A stretch of DNA of 27,645 nt, taken from a virus. This document shows, in pieces, positions 19,169 to 27,196 of this stretch. The notes under the pieces are model-generated. The model had not been told where the DNA came from, ran no database searches, and saw nothing but the letters and a program-made list of their open reading frames with translations. Where the stretch lies: IMG/VR virus record IMGVR_UViG_3300031951_000982, positions 1 through 27,645 of that record, one strand, 5' to 3'. The position numbers and the translations under genes were made by a program. Position 1 is the first letter of the stretch. Each line of letters begins with the position of its first letter.

Positions 19169-20533
19169 TCAGAGGACGAACTTGATCAGCGCGCCCGCAG
19201 CCGTCGACGAGCCGACATTCGCGCACACGATGTCGAAACGCTGCGTTCCGCGAACCGCGATCTCGTCCTGCTCGAACGCGTTCAGCGCCGAGTCGGAGAA
19301 CGCGACGGTCTGCTGGCGGCGATCGCCGAAGTAGCAGCCGAGCGAGAGGTCGCCGAAGTACGCGAACTCAGCGCCATCGCCCTCGCTGACGGGGATCACC
19401 TGGGTGAACTCGACCGGGTAGCCGTAGAAGCGCGGCTGCGCGATTCCGTTCACCATCTCCGCAGCGGTCACGCCGCCCGCACCCATCGCGAGACGCTCGA
19501 AGATGCCGTGGTAGGCGTTCTTCGAGCAGTAGATCTTGACATTGTTGCGCTGCGAAGCCCACGCCGGGAGCTTGCGGAGGCCGACCGTCAGGTTCGCGAG
19601 CGTGACGGCGGCGTAGCTCGTCTGCGCCATGTCGGCGGTCTGGTAGGTCGTGTCGGTCATCGACGCATCAAGGCCGACGATGCCGCCGTAGGTCGAGGTG
19701 CCGTCGCCGTTGAAGCCGCAGTCGTCCTCCTTGAGCGCGAACGCGTGGGCGATTTCGCCCGCGAGATCGTCGCCGAGGTTCACGACATTGTCCTCGTTCA
19801 GCTCGCTCGAGATCGTGGTCACGACGCCGAGCTTCTTCGCGACGAGCTGCACCTGATCGAAAGCCTGCTGGCTCTCGGTGATGGCCGAAGCCTCGCCGAC
19901 GAAGTACGCGGTCACGGTCGACGCGCGCTTCGGGATGCGCTTGACATCGCTCGACATCGCCACGACGCGCGCGTTGCGGCGGAACACGCCGAACTGCTCG
20001 CGCAGGGTGATCAGCTCGTTCTCAAACTCGTCGGGAACGGTGAAGCCGCCCTGCGAGTTGATGCCCTCGACATGGCCCTTCATGCGGACGAGCGAGATGC
20101 CGTTGGCCTTGCACCAGTCGGCGGACTTCTGGTGACCGAGCGCGCCGAGCGCCCAGCGACCGAACTTGTAGGCCGACTCGCGGCTCTTCAGGTTCTTGAG
20201 GCTGCCGAACACGCGCGCCTTCTCCCAGTCCTTGCCGACCTCGGCGCGGACATGGAGGTTCGCGGTGAGCACTTCCTGAGCGAGGTTCTTGCGAACGCTC
20301 TTGGCGATGGCCTCTGCGCTCGCGGCGTCAGCCTCGACCTCGGGAGTCTCGGCGGGAGACGCGGCCTTGATCACGATGTCAAGGCTCGACGGGTCAACGG
20401 CCATGCCGGCCTCGTCGACGATCATGTAGTTCTCAAGGACAAGAGCCTTCTGGGCGATCACGCCGGCAGAGCCCTTCTGCTTCGCGGCCTTCTCGAGGCA
20501 GGTCGAGAAGTCGCTGAGGTTCATGGTCTTCAT
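19169..20533 (-). CDS. Major capsid protein, HK97 fold
   Basis: This is a 454-residue product from the ATG at 20531-20533 (GGAGAT ribosome binding site). Residues 1-130 are a helical, acidic delta/scaffold-like region (PEVEADAASAEAIAKSVRKN). Residues about 155-180 have 'MKGHVEGINSQGGFTVPDEF', the typical 'GG-x-x-V-P' start of the mature HK97-type shell protein. Later elements include 'YFVGEASAITESQQAFDQVQ', 'KLGVVTTISSELNED', 'NGDGTSTYGGIVG' and the terminal 'QRFDIVCANVG'. The delta region is presumably cut off by the adjacent protease, near residue 115-165. Confidence 0.9.
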   Translation of the reverse strand: MKTMNLSDFSTCLEKAAKQKGSAGVIAQKALVLENYMIVDEAGMAVDPSSLDIVIKAASPAETPEVEADAASAEAIAKSVRKNLAQEVLTANLHVRAEVGKDWEKARVFGSLKNLKSRESAYKFGRWALGALGHQKSADWCKANGISLVRMKGHVEGINSQGGFTVPDEFENELITLREQFGVFRRNARVVAMSSDVKRIPKRASTVTAYFVGEASAITESQQAFDQVQLVAKKLGVVTTISSELNEDNVVNLGDDLAGEIAHAFALKEDDCGFNGDGTSTYGGIVGLDASMTDTTYQTADMAQTSYAAVTLANLTVGLRKLPAWASQRNNVKIYCSKNAYHGIFERLAMGAGGVTAAEMVNGIAQPRFYGYPVEFTQVIPVSEGDGAEFAYFGDLSLGCYFGDRRQQTVAFSDSALNAFEQDEIAVRGTQRFDIVCANVGSSTAAGALIKFVL

Positions 20534-20613
20534 GGGAAAATCTCCGTCTTGCGCGGTCTGCTCTCTTCGTTCCAAGGTTGTCTTTCAGGCGACTCGCCGT
20601 AGGATCAGCCGGG

Positions 20614-21282
20614 TCAGAGATAGATCGCGCCCTTCGCCCGCGCGATCTCGCGCTTGACGATGGTGTCGATGTCAATCGGCGCGCGCTTCGCTCCAGTTGA
20701 GGGCGCGGGAACATTCACGGTGACGACCACGCGCTTCGGCGCTTCGATGCCGAACCACTTCTTCGCGGCGATCGGCGACATGACGCCCTTCTTCACGGCG
20801 GTGATCAGCGCCTCGGGGTTCGCCTGAAGCGGCGCGAGGCTGACCTCGAGCAACTTCCAGCGCGAGAAGATGGTCGAGACATTGCCGCCGTACTTCTTGC
20901 GGTCGACCTCGGTGGCGCGGCGCGTGCCGCCGTCCTCGGGCACATAGCCGACGCTCACGCCGTTGACGATGCCCTGACCGACGAGCGCGGCGGCGACCTC
21001 GGGGAAGAACTCGCCCGCGTAGCCCTCTGGCCGCTGCGCGAACGCGAAGTCGCCGACGATGTCCCGCTCGCGGCGCTTGAGGCCGACGCACTTCCCGACA
21101 GGCTCCGAGTAGTCGTGGTTCCAGAAGAGCACGGGGTTCTGCTCGAACTCCTTCGAGTTCATGCCCTGCGGGATCAGCACCTCGCCATCGCGGTCAATGG
21201 TCTCTGCGGTGATTACTGCGGTGAATCCCTTGGCGCTGCCCTCGATGCGGGCGGGAAGAGCCTTGCGGTTGATGTTGGTCAT
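20614..21282 (-). CDS. Prohead serine protease, HK97 type
   Basis: This is a 222-residue product. Catalytic candidates are His56 in 'VLFWNHDYSEPVGK', Ser110 in 'GIVNGVSVGYVPED' and Glu146 in 'WKLLEVSLAPLQANPEA'. They match the His/Ser/Glu pattern of the HK97 gp4 family, which digests the scaffold region of the capsid protein and itself during maturation. The length is normal for the family. The start overlaps the portal-fusion stop as ATGA. The C-terminal part (KRAPIDIDTIVKREIARAKG) is probably removed on autoprocessing. Confidence 0.9.
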   Translation of the reverse strand: MTNINRKALPARIEGSAKGFTAVITAETIDRDGEVLIPQGMNSKEFEQNPVLFWNHDYSEPVGKCVGLKRRERDIVGDFAFAQRPEGYAGEFFPEVAAALVGQGIVNGVSVGYVPEDGGTRRATEVDRKKYGGNVSTIFSRWKLLEVSLAPLQANPEALITAVKKGVMSPIAAKKWFGIEAPKRVVVTVNVPAPSTGAKRAPIDIDTIVKREIARAKGAIYL

Positions 21283-24200
21283 GGTTTCACCGTTCCTGCC
21301 TCGATGTTGATTCGCCGCGCCTCGCGCTCGATGTCGCCGCTTTCACGGATGCGGCGGGCGATCTCTTCCATTTCTGGGTCGAGCCTCGGCTGCATCGAGC
21401 AGCGGCAGTTCGGGTGCAGCGGAGGCCCGGCAACATCCTCGTAGTCGAGGAGCAGCGATCCGCCATCGGCTCCCGTGATGGTGTCGCCCTTCTTGAAGAA
21501 GGTGTCTCCAAGGCCGATCGCGTTCGTGCTGAACGACTTCGACGCCGCCTCGCAGAACTCGCACGGGTCGGGCGCGAGAAGCCAGGTCTTGCCCTGAACC
21601 ATGCCCGTCGCGCTCCACGCCTCGACCTCGGCGACGCGCGCGGCGCGCATCGACTCCGTGCGGGCGATCGTCGTCGCGCGGCTCCACGATCCGTCCTGAT
21701 CCTTCTGCGAGTCCGCCCACTCCTGCACCCGGCTCGCGAGCTGCTCGGTCGTCTCGCCGCTCTCAAGGCCGCTGCCGAGCACCTCGCGCACGCGAACCGA
21801 CTGCGTCTCGACGACGCCTGCTGCGGTCTGTCGGGAAAGCCTGATCGACTCGGTGTCGGCATACGCAGCCAGATCGCGGCGCTCGATGGAGAAATCGACC
21901 TCGGTCGCAATCTTGCTGACGGTGTCGATGCCGATCTCGGCTCCCGTCGCGATGGCCTCGCGGAGGTACGGCGCGAGAGCCTCGACGATGGCGCGCTGGT
22001 ATCCGCGCGAGCGGATGATGCGCTCGGCGTCGGCGATCAGCTGCGGCGTCGGGCGATCGGTGCTAGCGAGCTTCTCGAGCAGTTCCTTGACCTGAGCGTC
22101 AAAGACGATGGACACCTTGGCGGCGGCTTCGGCCTCGGACTTGGCGATCCTCTCCGCCTCCTTCTCCGCGCTCTTGGTCATCAGCCACGCGCCGAAGTCG
22201 GTCGCGTGCTTGCCGACGAACTCGGACTGCTTGACGCTCTTGGTCTTCGCGCACCCACAACCGCAGGACTTTTTGTCTCGCTGGCGGTCGAACTCCTCGA
22301 CCTTGCGCCTTGCCCACGCGAAGCCCTCGTCGCCGCCCCATCCGTTCCACGCCTGCCAGCCCTTGCCCTGATCGTCCCAAGTCTCGCCCTGCTTGTCGGA
22401 CTCATGCCGCTCGAAGTACGCGACCATGCGACGGATCGTGTCCTCGCTCAGGTTGGCGCGGTTCGCGAGGTCGCGCGCGCGCGCGATGCCGATCTCGGTC
22501 ATGCCGCGCTGCGACTCGGGCTTGGTCTCGCGGACTTCGAGCGCGCGGCGCGCGTTCGACGCGACCGACTCGGGCGGCTTCGTGTCGATGTCAGAGACGG
22601 CCTTGCCGATCGACTCCTCCAAGCCCTTGCCGCCGCACATCGAGTACGCGATGGCGACCGCCTGATCCTGCTCGTAGCCTTCGCCAATGAGCTTGCCGAC
22701 CTTGTCGGACACGCAGTCGCCGAGCGCGTCCTTGCGCTCGACTGACTTCGCTCCGATCTGCTGTCCGCTTGCCGGCGGTTGCGGAGGAACGGCAGATGCG
22801 CCCTGTTGGATCGGGTTGAAGATGGACGCAATCGTCTGCGGCGAGATCGTCGGGAACGCAGCCGATGCGATGGACACCGCCGAATCCTTCGGGAGTTCGC
22901 CGAGCTGGATCGACTTCGCGAGGTCGACGAGGCTTGCGATCTGCGCCCCGTTGAGCGCCGTGTCGGCGATCGCCTCGCCAGAGGAAGGAGCCTGCGGCTG
23001 CGATGCCGGCCTTGCGGCAGGCTGAACCGCACCAGACGGAGCCGCAAGGGGCAACGCCGATGCGCCGAGTGGCTGGCCGCTGATCAGCAGCCGAGACGCG
23101 TTGGGGTCTTCCAATGCCTCCAGACCCTCCATCTCGCGCGCCTCGTTCGCGGTGATGATTCCGCCCGCGACATAGGTGCGGCGCTTCTCCGTCTCGAACT
23201 TTTCGTCGGCGGCGACGGGGTTGTCGTACGCAAGGAACGCGTCGCCCTCGATGCCGAACATGGGAAGGAGCGTCTGGTTCAGAACCTCTTCGTCCATGCG
23301 CATGAGCGGCAGGACGCTCGTCGCCTTCCAAGACGCAAAGCCGACCGTCGCGCTCGCGAGGTTCGGATCGTTCGCCTTGAGCATCGACACGGGCACGCCG
23401 AACACAGCCGCGATCTCCTCGACGATCTGCTCGCGACCCATCATGTCCTTTGGCGAGAACGACAGGGGCTTGATGTCGATATCAGCGGTTGCCGTGAGGA
23501 AGCGACCCGTGCGGCGCGTGCCGCGCAGCTTCGAGTCGATCTGCGCCTCGAGCCGCTCGATCTCGTCTGGAGAAGCGTCGCCCTTGATCGTCAGCAGCCA
23601 ATCGGGTCGCGCCTTGTTCGCGAACCAGTGGTAGTCCATCTCGTGCAGGGACTGATTGTTCGTCGTCGCCCACCACGCGGCCTCGACCTTGCCCATCCCG
23701 TAGTAGATGTCTTTCGGGTTCGGGCGCTTGAAGTGAATGACCTCGTTGGACGGGAAGAACGCGCGCCGCTCGTACGACACGCCGTAGAGGTAGCCGTCGA
23801 TCACCTTCTCGGTGCCCGGCACGACCTCGACCCACTGCGAGGGCATCGTCCACAGCTCGACGGGGACGCCGAGGCGCTTGTCGAGCACGGCGTGGAGGTA
23901 CGCGTTGCCCGTCAACTCGAGGTACAGCACGCGCAGGACGGTCTGCTCGAAGCCGTTTTCCCAAGGGTTCGCCTTCGACAACAGGTCGAGGACGGGGTGG
24001 TTCTCGGTGATGACCTCGTAGTCGTCGCCGTATTCCGCCGCCTTCGTCATCGCGTAGCGCGACGGGAGCTGGTCGAGGGAGCCTGAGAGATACGCCTTCG
24101 TGCGGCGATCCGTCCTGCGCGTGTTCCAGAGCTTCGTGCCCGCGCTGCGGTTCCGCACATACAGACGGAGCGGCTGCGAGGCGACGGCGTAGGCATTGAG

Positions 24201-24359
24201 GTTCGCGGCGGCGTAGATCCACGACGCGTAGTGGCTGACCGCCTGACCGTTCGAGAACGACGGGCGCTGCGTGTCCCCGCTGATCACCCGCGTCGAGGAC
24301 TGCAACCACTTGCGCGAGTCCGTGACGGCCTTCTGGAACAGCCTAGAGAGTAGCGACAT
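21279..24359 (-). CDS. Portal protein fused to MuF-like domain (1026 residues)
   Basis: The start is MSLLSRLFQKAVTDSRKWLQ at an ATG one base over the terminase stop (TGATG). Residues 1-420 are an HK97-type portal ('HPVLDLLSKANPWENGFEQT', 'ELTGNAYLHAV', 'VPVSMLKANDPNLASA', 'TANEAREMEGL'). A Pro/Ala linker follows, then 'TALNGAQIASLVDLAKSIQL' (about 478-497), 'CVSDKVGKLIGEGYEQDQAV' (about 559-578), and 'IGIARARDLANRANLSEDTI' with 'MVAYFERHESDKQG' (about 630-670). A CGCGC cluster and a long helical part come next. The MuF end has 'PCEFCEAASKS' and 'PPLHPNCRCSM'. Portals form the dodecameric DNA gate; MuF proteins sit in the head. Confidence 0.85.
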   Translation of the reverse strand: MSLLSRLFQKAVTDSRKWLQSSTRVISGDTQRPSFSNGQAVSHYASWIYAAANLNAYAVASQPLRLYVRNRSAGTKLWNTRRTDRRTKAYLSGSLDQLPSRYAMTKAAEYGDDYEVITENHPVLDLLSKANPWENGFEQTVLRVLYLELTGNAYLHAVLDKRLGVPVELWTMPSQWVEVVPGTEKVIDGYLYGVSYERRAFFPSNEVIHFKRPNPKDIYYGMGKVEAAWWATTNNQSLHEMDYHWFANKARPDWLLTIKGDASPDEIERLEAQIDSKLRGTRRTGRFLTATADIDIKPLSFSPKDMMGREQIVEEIAAVFGVPVSMLKANDPNLASATVGFASWKATSVLPLMRMDEEVLNQTLLPMFGIEGDAFLAYDNPVAADEKFETEKRRTYVAGGIITANEAREMEGLEALEDPNASRLLISGQPLGASALPLAAPSGAVQPAARPASQPQAPSSGEAIADTALNGAQIASLVDLAKSIQLGELPKDSAVSIASAAFPTISPQTIASIFNPIQQGASAVPPQPPASGQQIGAKSVERKDALGDCVSDKVGKLIGEGYEQDQAVAIAYSMCGGKGLEESIGKAVSDIDTKPPESVASNARRALEVRETKPESQRGMTEIGIARARDLANRANLSEDTIRRMVAYFERHESDKQGETWDDQGKGWQAWNGWGGDEGFAWARRKVEEFDRQRDKKSCGCGCAKTKSVKQSEFVGKHATDFGAWLMTKSAEKEAERIAKSEAEAAAKVSIVFDAQVKELLEKLASTDRPTPQLIADAERIIRSRGYQRAIVEALAPYLREAIATGAEIGIDTVSKIATEVDFSIERRDLAAYADTESIRLSRQTAAGVVETQSVRVREVLGSGLESGETTEQLASRVQEWADSQKDQDGSWSRATTIARTESMRAARVAEVEAWSATGMVQGKTWLLAPDPCEFCEAASKSFSTNAIGLGDTFFKKGDTITGADGGSLLLDYEDVAGPPLHPNCRCSMQPRLDPEMEEIARRIRESGDIEREARRINIEAGTVKP

Positions 24360-25537
24360 CAGATGACCTTCATGATCAGGGGCTTCCTCTGCCGTCTTGC
24401 GTGAACGGCAAGAGCGAGCGCGCACACGCCGTCGTCGTGCCCGGCGGTTGCCTCATACGAGACAGTCCTCCCCGAGTATCGGTAGCCGAACGCCTCAAGT
24501 TCAGCGCGGAGCCACCCATCGGGGTAGCGGATGTCGCGTCCCTGCACCGCGATCTGCAAGCCCTCCATGAGCTGTTGCTTGCTTTGCGATGTGAACTTGA
24601 ATCCCTCGACGCGGCGGCAGACCTTGCGCAGATCCTCGACGATCGGATCGCCGACGCCCGTCGAGTCGATCTGCGCGGGCTTGTCGCCGATCGTGCGCGC
24701 GAGGCGCTCGCGCGTGACCGACCACGGCGCTTGCCAACGCTCGAGCCGGCAGACCGCGCCGTCCTTGTCGAGCGCGAGCGCGACGGTGTAGTCCTGGCTC
24801 TTCGCGAGGTCGACGCCCCAGCACTCGGGCGCGGCGGTCGAGAGCTCGCCGATGCACGAGCGGATCGCGTCGAGGCCGAACGGGTTGCCGCCGTCCTCTG
24901 CGGGGATGCCCTCGTACTCCTGTAAGAACACCTCTGGCGGCAGCGATCGCCGCGCGGCCTCGACCTCGTCGCTCGGAATGTGCGGGTTCTGGCTCGTTCC
25001 GATGCGGAAGGCGCGCATCTCGCCAGTTGTGTCACCTTCCGCCTCGGTGAACAGGCGGTGAAAGTCGCCCGTGCCCTTCGGCGTGCCGAGGAACAGCGCG
25101 GTTCCCCTGCGGTCGGAGAGCGTGGGTCGCGCCGCGTTGCGCCACCATTCGAGGAGGTGCGGCACGAACCCCGCCTCGTCGACCACGATCAGGTCGTAGT
25201 CGCGCCCGCGCCCGGCGTCAATGTCCTCGAGCGACCAGAAGTCGATCACGCCGCGCGTGACGAGCTCGAGGCGCTTCTCGACGCGATCCATGCGCGCCGT
25301 GACGGGCGCGAGCGCGCGCTCAATGTCGCGCATTGGGTCGGCGAGGTACTTGTAGGTCGGCGCGAACCATCCGACCTTTCGTCGGTTAATCGCGGCGCGC
25401 TGCGCCTTGACCTTGCCGTAGGTGGTCTTTCCCCAGCGCCGACCGATCTCAAGGACACTGAAGCGCGCGAGCGCCTTGTCGACCGTCATCTGAGACGGGT
25501 GCAGGATCGATGAGAGCGGATGGAGCTGGATTCTCAC
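24359..25537 (-). CDS. Terminase large subunit
   Basis: This is a 392-residue product from a GTG at 25535-25537 overlapping the small subunit stop as GTGA. Walker A is GRRWGKTT (residues 32-39), Walker B is LIVVDEAG (116-123) with Asp120 and Glu121, and a coupling motif LGTP lies near 140-143. The nuclease half shows Asp223 (GVDLAKSQDY), Asp291 (IDSTGVGD) and Asp358/Asp359 (AGHDDGV), the RNase H-like metal site. It packages DNA through the portal using ATP and cuts the concatemer. It is slightly short for the family but complete in motifs. Confidence 0.9.
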   Translation of the reverse strand: MRIQLHPLSSILHPSQMTVDKALARFSVLEIGRRWGKTTYGKVKAQRAAINRRKVGWFAPTYKYLADPMRDIERALAPVTARMDRVEKRLELVTRGVIDFWSLEDIDAGRGRDYDLIVVDEAGFVPHLLEWWRNAARPTLSDRRGTALFLGTPKGTGDFHRLFTEAEGDTTGEMRAFRIGTSQNPHIPSDEVEAARRSLPPEVFLQEYEGIPAEDGGNPFGLDAIRSCIGELSTAAPECWGVDLAKSQDYTVALALDKDGAVCRLERWQAPWSVTRERLARTIGDKPAQIDSTGVGDPIVEDLRKVCRRVEGFKFTSQSKQQLMEGLQIAVQGRDIRYPDGWLRAELEAFGYRYSGRTVSYEATAGHDDGVCALALAVHARRQRKPLIMKVI

Positions 25538-25869
25538 GCATCGGCCTGCGGGATCTTCGCGGCGATCTCCTCGATCGTCACGACCTCTTCGCGAACGGTC
25601 GTGTCCGCCTTGTCGCGCTGGTCGAGGTACTGCTTGCCGAGCCAGATGAGCATCGGGACGCTGCCCTCGCGCGCCTTGGTGTACTGCCAGCGCCGAAGGC
25701 TCATCCTCATGTCGTCGCGACCCCTGTCGAGTTCCGCGCGGAACCGCATGAGGATCGTCTTGCGCGAGTAGCCGAGCACCGTGGCGATCTCCTCGCCCGT
25801 GCAGCCGATCTTGGCGAGCTCGAACACCTTCTTCGGATCGATGTCAGCCTTGGGGCGACCGCGCGGCAT
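25534..25869 (-). CDS. Terminase small subunit-like DNA-binding protein
   Basis: This is a 111-residue product starting MPRGRPKADIDPKKVFELAK. 'IGCTGEEIATVLGYSRKTIL' (residues about 21-40) is a clear helix-turn-helix, followed by 'MSLRRWQYTKAREGSVPMLI' and 'WLGKQYLDQRDK', the usual layout of small phage terminase-type proteins ('GCT-x-E-E-I-A...W-L-G-K-Q-x-L-x-Q-R-D'). It recognises the packaging site and hands DNA to the large subunit. It overlaps the methyltransferase gene end by 26 bases. Confidence 0.85.
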   Translation of the reverse strand: MPRGRPKADIDPKKVFELAKIGCTGEEIATVLGYSRKTILMRFRAELDRGRDDMRMSLRRWQYTKAREGSVPMLIWLGKQYLDQRDKADTTVREEVVTIEEIAAKIPQADA

Positions 25870-26350
25870 CGTTGAAAGCCTCCATGTTCAGGCTGATGAA
25901 GTGCTGGGAGCAGTTCGCGCCCTCGCCGTGCTCAACGATCGCCACGCGCGAGAACCCTGCGTTCTGGAGTTGCGCGGCCAACTTCGACGCGGTGAAGATC
26001 GCATGGTGGAAGTCGTGTTCGTCGGTCTGACCACCCATGAGATACCCCTCGATGAGCGGGTCGGCGCTTCCCGCGATCATGCAGCAGATGATCTTCGCGA
26101 AGTCGGGAACCGCGACGAACAGGCGACCGCCGGGCTTGAGCACGCGCCGCCATTCGCGCAGCGCGGGAACCGTGTGAGCCATCGGTAGATGCTCGAGCAC
26201 ATGAGATGCGCGGATCTCGTCCACGCACGCGTCGGGGATTCCCGCGAGCGACCTGGCGTCGTTGAGATTCTTGATGTCCCAAGAAATCCAGCCGTCCTCG
26301 ACGGTGCTTCCCGCCCCGATGTCGATCTTCAAGAGTTCCTCTGTATCCAT
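25844..26350 (-). CDS. SAM-dependent methyltransferase (type 11-like)
   Basis: This is a 168-residue product starting MDTEELLKIDIGAGSTVEDG. Motif I is 'KIDIGAG' (8-14), with an acidic D25 in 'ISWDIKN'. 'SHVLEHLPMAHT' (49-60) and 'RVLKPGGRLFVAVPD' (69-83) match the class I methyltransferase E-H-x-x and L-K-P-G-G motifs. It is short (usual 200-250), lacking a large C-terminal part. It is upstream of, and overlaps, the small terminase gene. Its start has a GGAGGACAAC leader resembling that of the glycosyltransferase gene. The substrate is unknown; a sugar or small molecule is more likely than DNA, as no DNA-specific motif is seen. Confidence 0.75.
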   Translation of the reverse strand: MDTEELLKIDIGAGSTVEDGWISWDIKNLNDARSLAGIPDACVDEIRASHVLEHLPMAHTVPALREWRRVLKPGGRLFVAVPDFAKIICCMIAGSADPLIEGYLMGGQTDEHDFHHAIFTASKLAAQLQNAGFSRVAIVEHGEGANCSQHFISLNMEAFNDAARSPQG

Positions 26351-26370
26351 GTTGTCCTCCGTTGCGGAGT

Positions 26371-26535
26371 CTACTGCTCCGCTTCAAGCTCCACAATGCG
26401 CGCGCGCGTCGACACGATGTCCGCGTCGACGGATCGCACCTCGTCCTCGTTGCCCGCGTCCCACGCGAGGCGGCGCGCCGTCTCGAGGCGCGCCAGTTTG
26501 TTCCGCGCAAGGGAGAGTTTCTCTGCGTTCGTCAT
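26371..26535 (-). CDS. 54-residue coiled-coil protein
   Basis: The frame starts ATG at 26533-26535 after an AGGGGG ribosome binding site and ends with TAG at 26371-26373. It reads MTNAEKLSLARNKLARLETA, then 'RRLAWDAGNEDEVRSVDADI' and 'VSTRARIVELEAEQ'. Leu and charged residues in a heptad-like arrangement suggest a two-helix coiled coil. It fills an otherwise empty gap between the virion gene 26548-27186 and the methyltransferase gene, with short spacers on both sides. It could be a small head- or tail-associated protein. Confidence 0.7.
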   Translation of the reverse strand: MTNAEKLSLARNKLARLETARRLAWDAGNEDEVRSVDADIVSTRARIVELEAEQ

Positions 26536-26547
26536 GGCGTCCCCCTA

Positions 26548-27186
26548 TCAGACGGGCACTTCTTCCCACTGGAGCGAGCCGATCCAAGTCGCGCTGGTGA
26601 GCGCCGCAGACCCGCCGAGCGCGAGGTAGGAACCTGGCGGAATGATGATCGCGCCCTCGATGTCGGTGACCGCCGGGCTGACATTGCCGACGCCCGCAGC
26701 CGTGGCCCAGTAGTACGAGGCAAGGGCGACGGCGTTGCTTGCCGCCGTGCTGCTCGTCAGGGCGACATTGCGGAAACCCGTCATCACCGATCCAGACTGC
26801 AACTGCGTCGCCATGTTCCACGGCGTGACCGTGGTCGCCTGCGTGATCGTCGCGGTCGTGCCGAAGTAGAGGCCGAACGCGACGGTTCCCGCGCCGCTTG
26901 CCGCGACCACGCTGCCGATCGACACCTTGTTGACGACCGCATTGCGTCCCGATCCGATCGGGTTGAAGATCGCGAGCATGGGCGTTCCGCCTGCGCCGCC
27001 CGTGTAGGCCGTCACCGCCGCAGCCGTCGAGACGGACAGGAGGAACGAGTTGCCGCGATAGGTCGTCTCGTAGTAGCGACCGTGCAGCTCTTGGACGATC
27101 GCTTCGCCGAGCTGTCCCGAGCGACCGTTGAGGATGGCGTTGTTCGCGCCCGCTGCGGGCTGTCCGACGATGTTCTGGATGATCAT
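26548..27186 (-). CDS. Putative virion surface protein, 212 residues
   Basis: The product starts MIIQNIVGQPAAGANNAILN. The rest is beta-rich and Ala/Gly/Thr-heavy ('YETTYRGNSFLLSVSTAAAV', 'LAIFNPIGSGRNAVVNKVSI', 'GAIIIPPGSYLALGGSAAL'), as in phage tail or head surface proteins with a jelly-roll-like fold. Its 'IPPGSYL' strand is common in such decoration domains. It lies upstream of the terminase genes, whereas most tail genes lie downstream. A weak ribosome binding site precedes the ATG. The function is inferred. Confidence 0.65.
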   Translation of the reverse strand: MIIQNIVGQPAAGANNAILNGRSGQLGEAIVQELHGRYYETTYRGNSFLLSVSTAAAVTAYTGGAGGTPMLAIFNPIGSGRNAVVNKVSIGSVVAASGAGTVAFGLYFGTTATITQATTVTPWNMATQLQSGSVMTGFRNVALTSSTAASNAVALASYYWATAAGVGNVSPAVTDIEGAIIIPPGSYLALGGSAALTSATWIGSLQWEEVPV

Positions 27187-27196
27187 GGCGTGTGTC

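Noticed and set aside
19091-20602. A 503-residue plus-strand open frame
   Set aside because: It is antisense to the major capsid gene, Arg/Ala/Val-rich with no recognisable motif, and has no ribosome binding site. High GC content creates long antisense frames.
22779-24086. A 435-residue plus-strand open frame
   Set aside because: It is the complement of the portal coding region, with no domain and no start signal.
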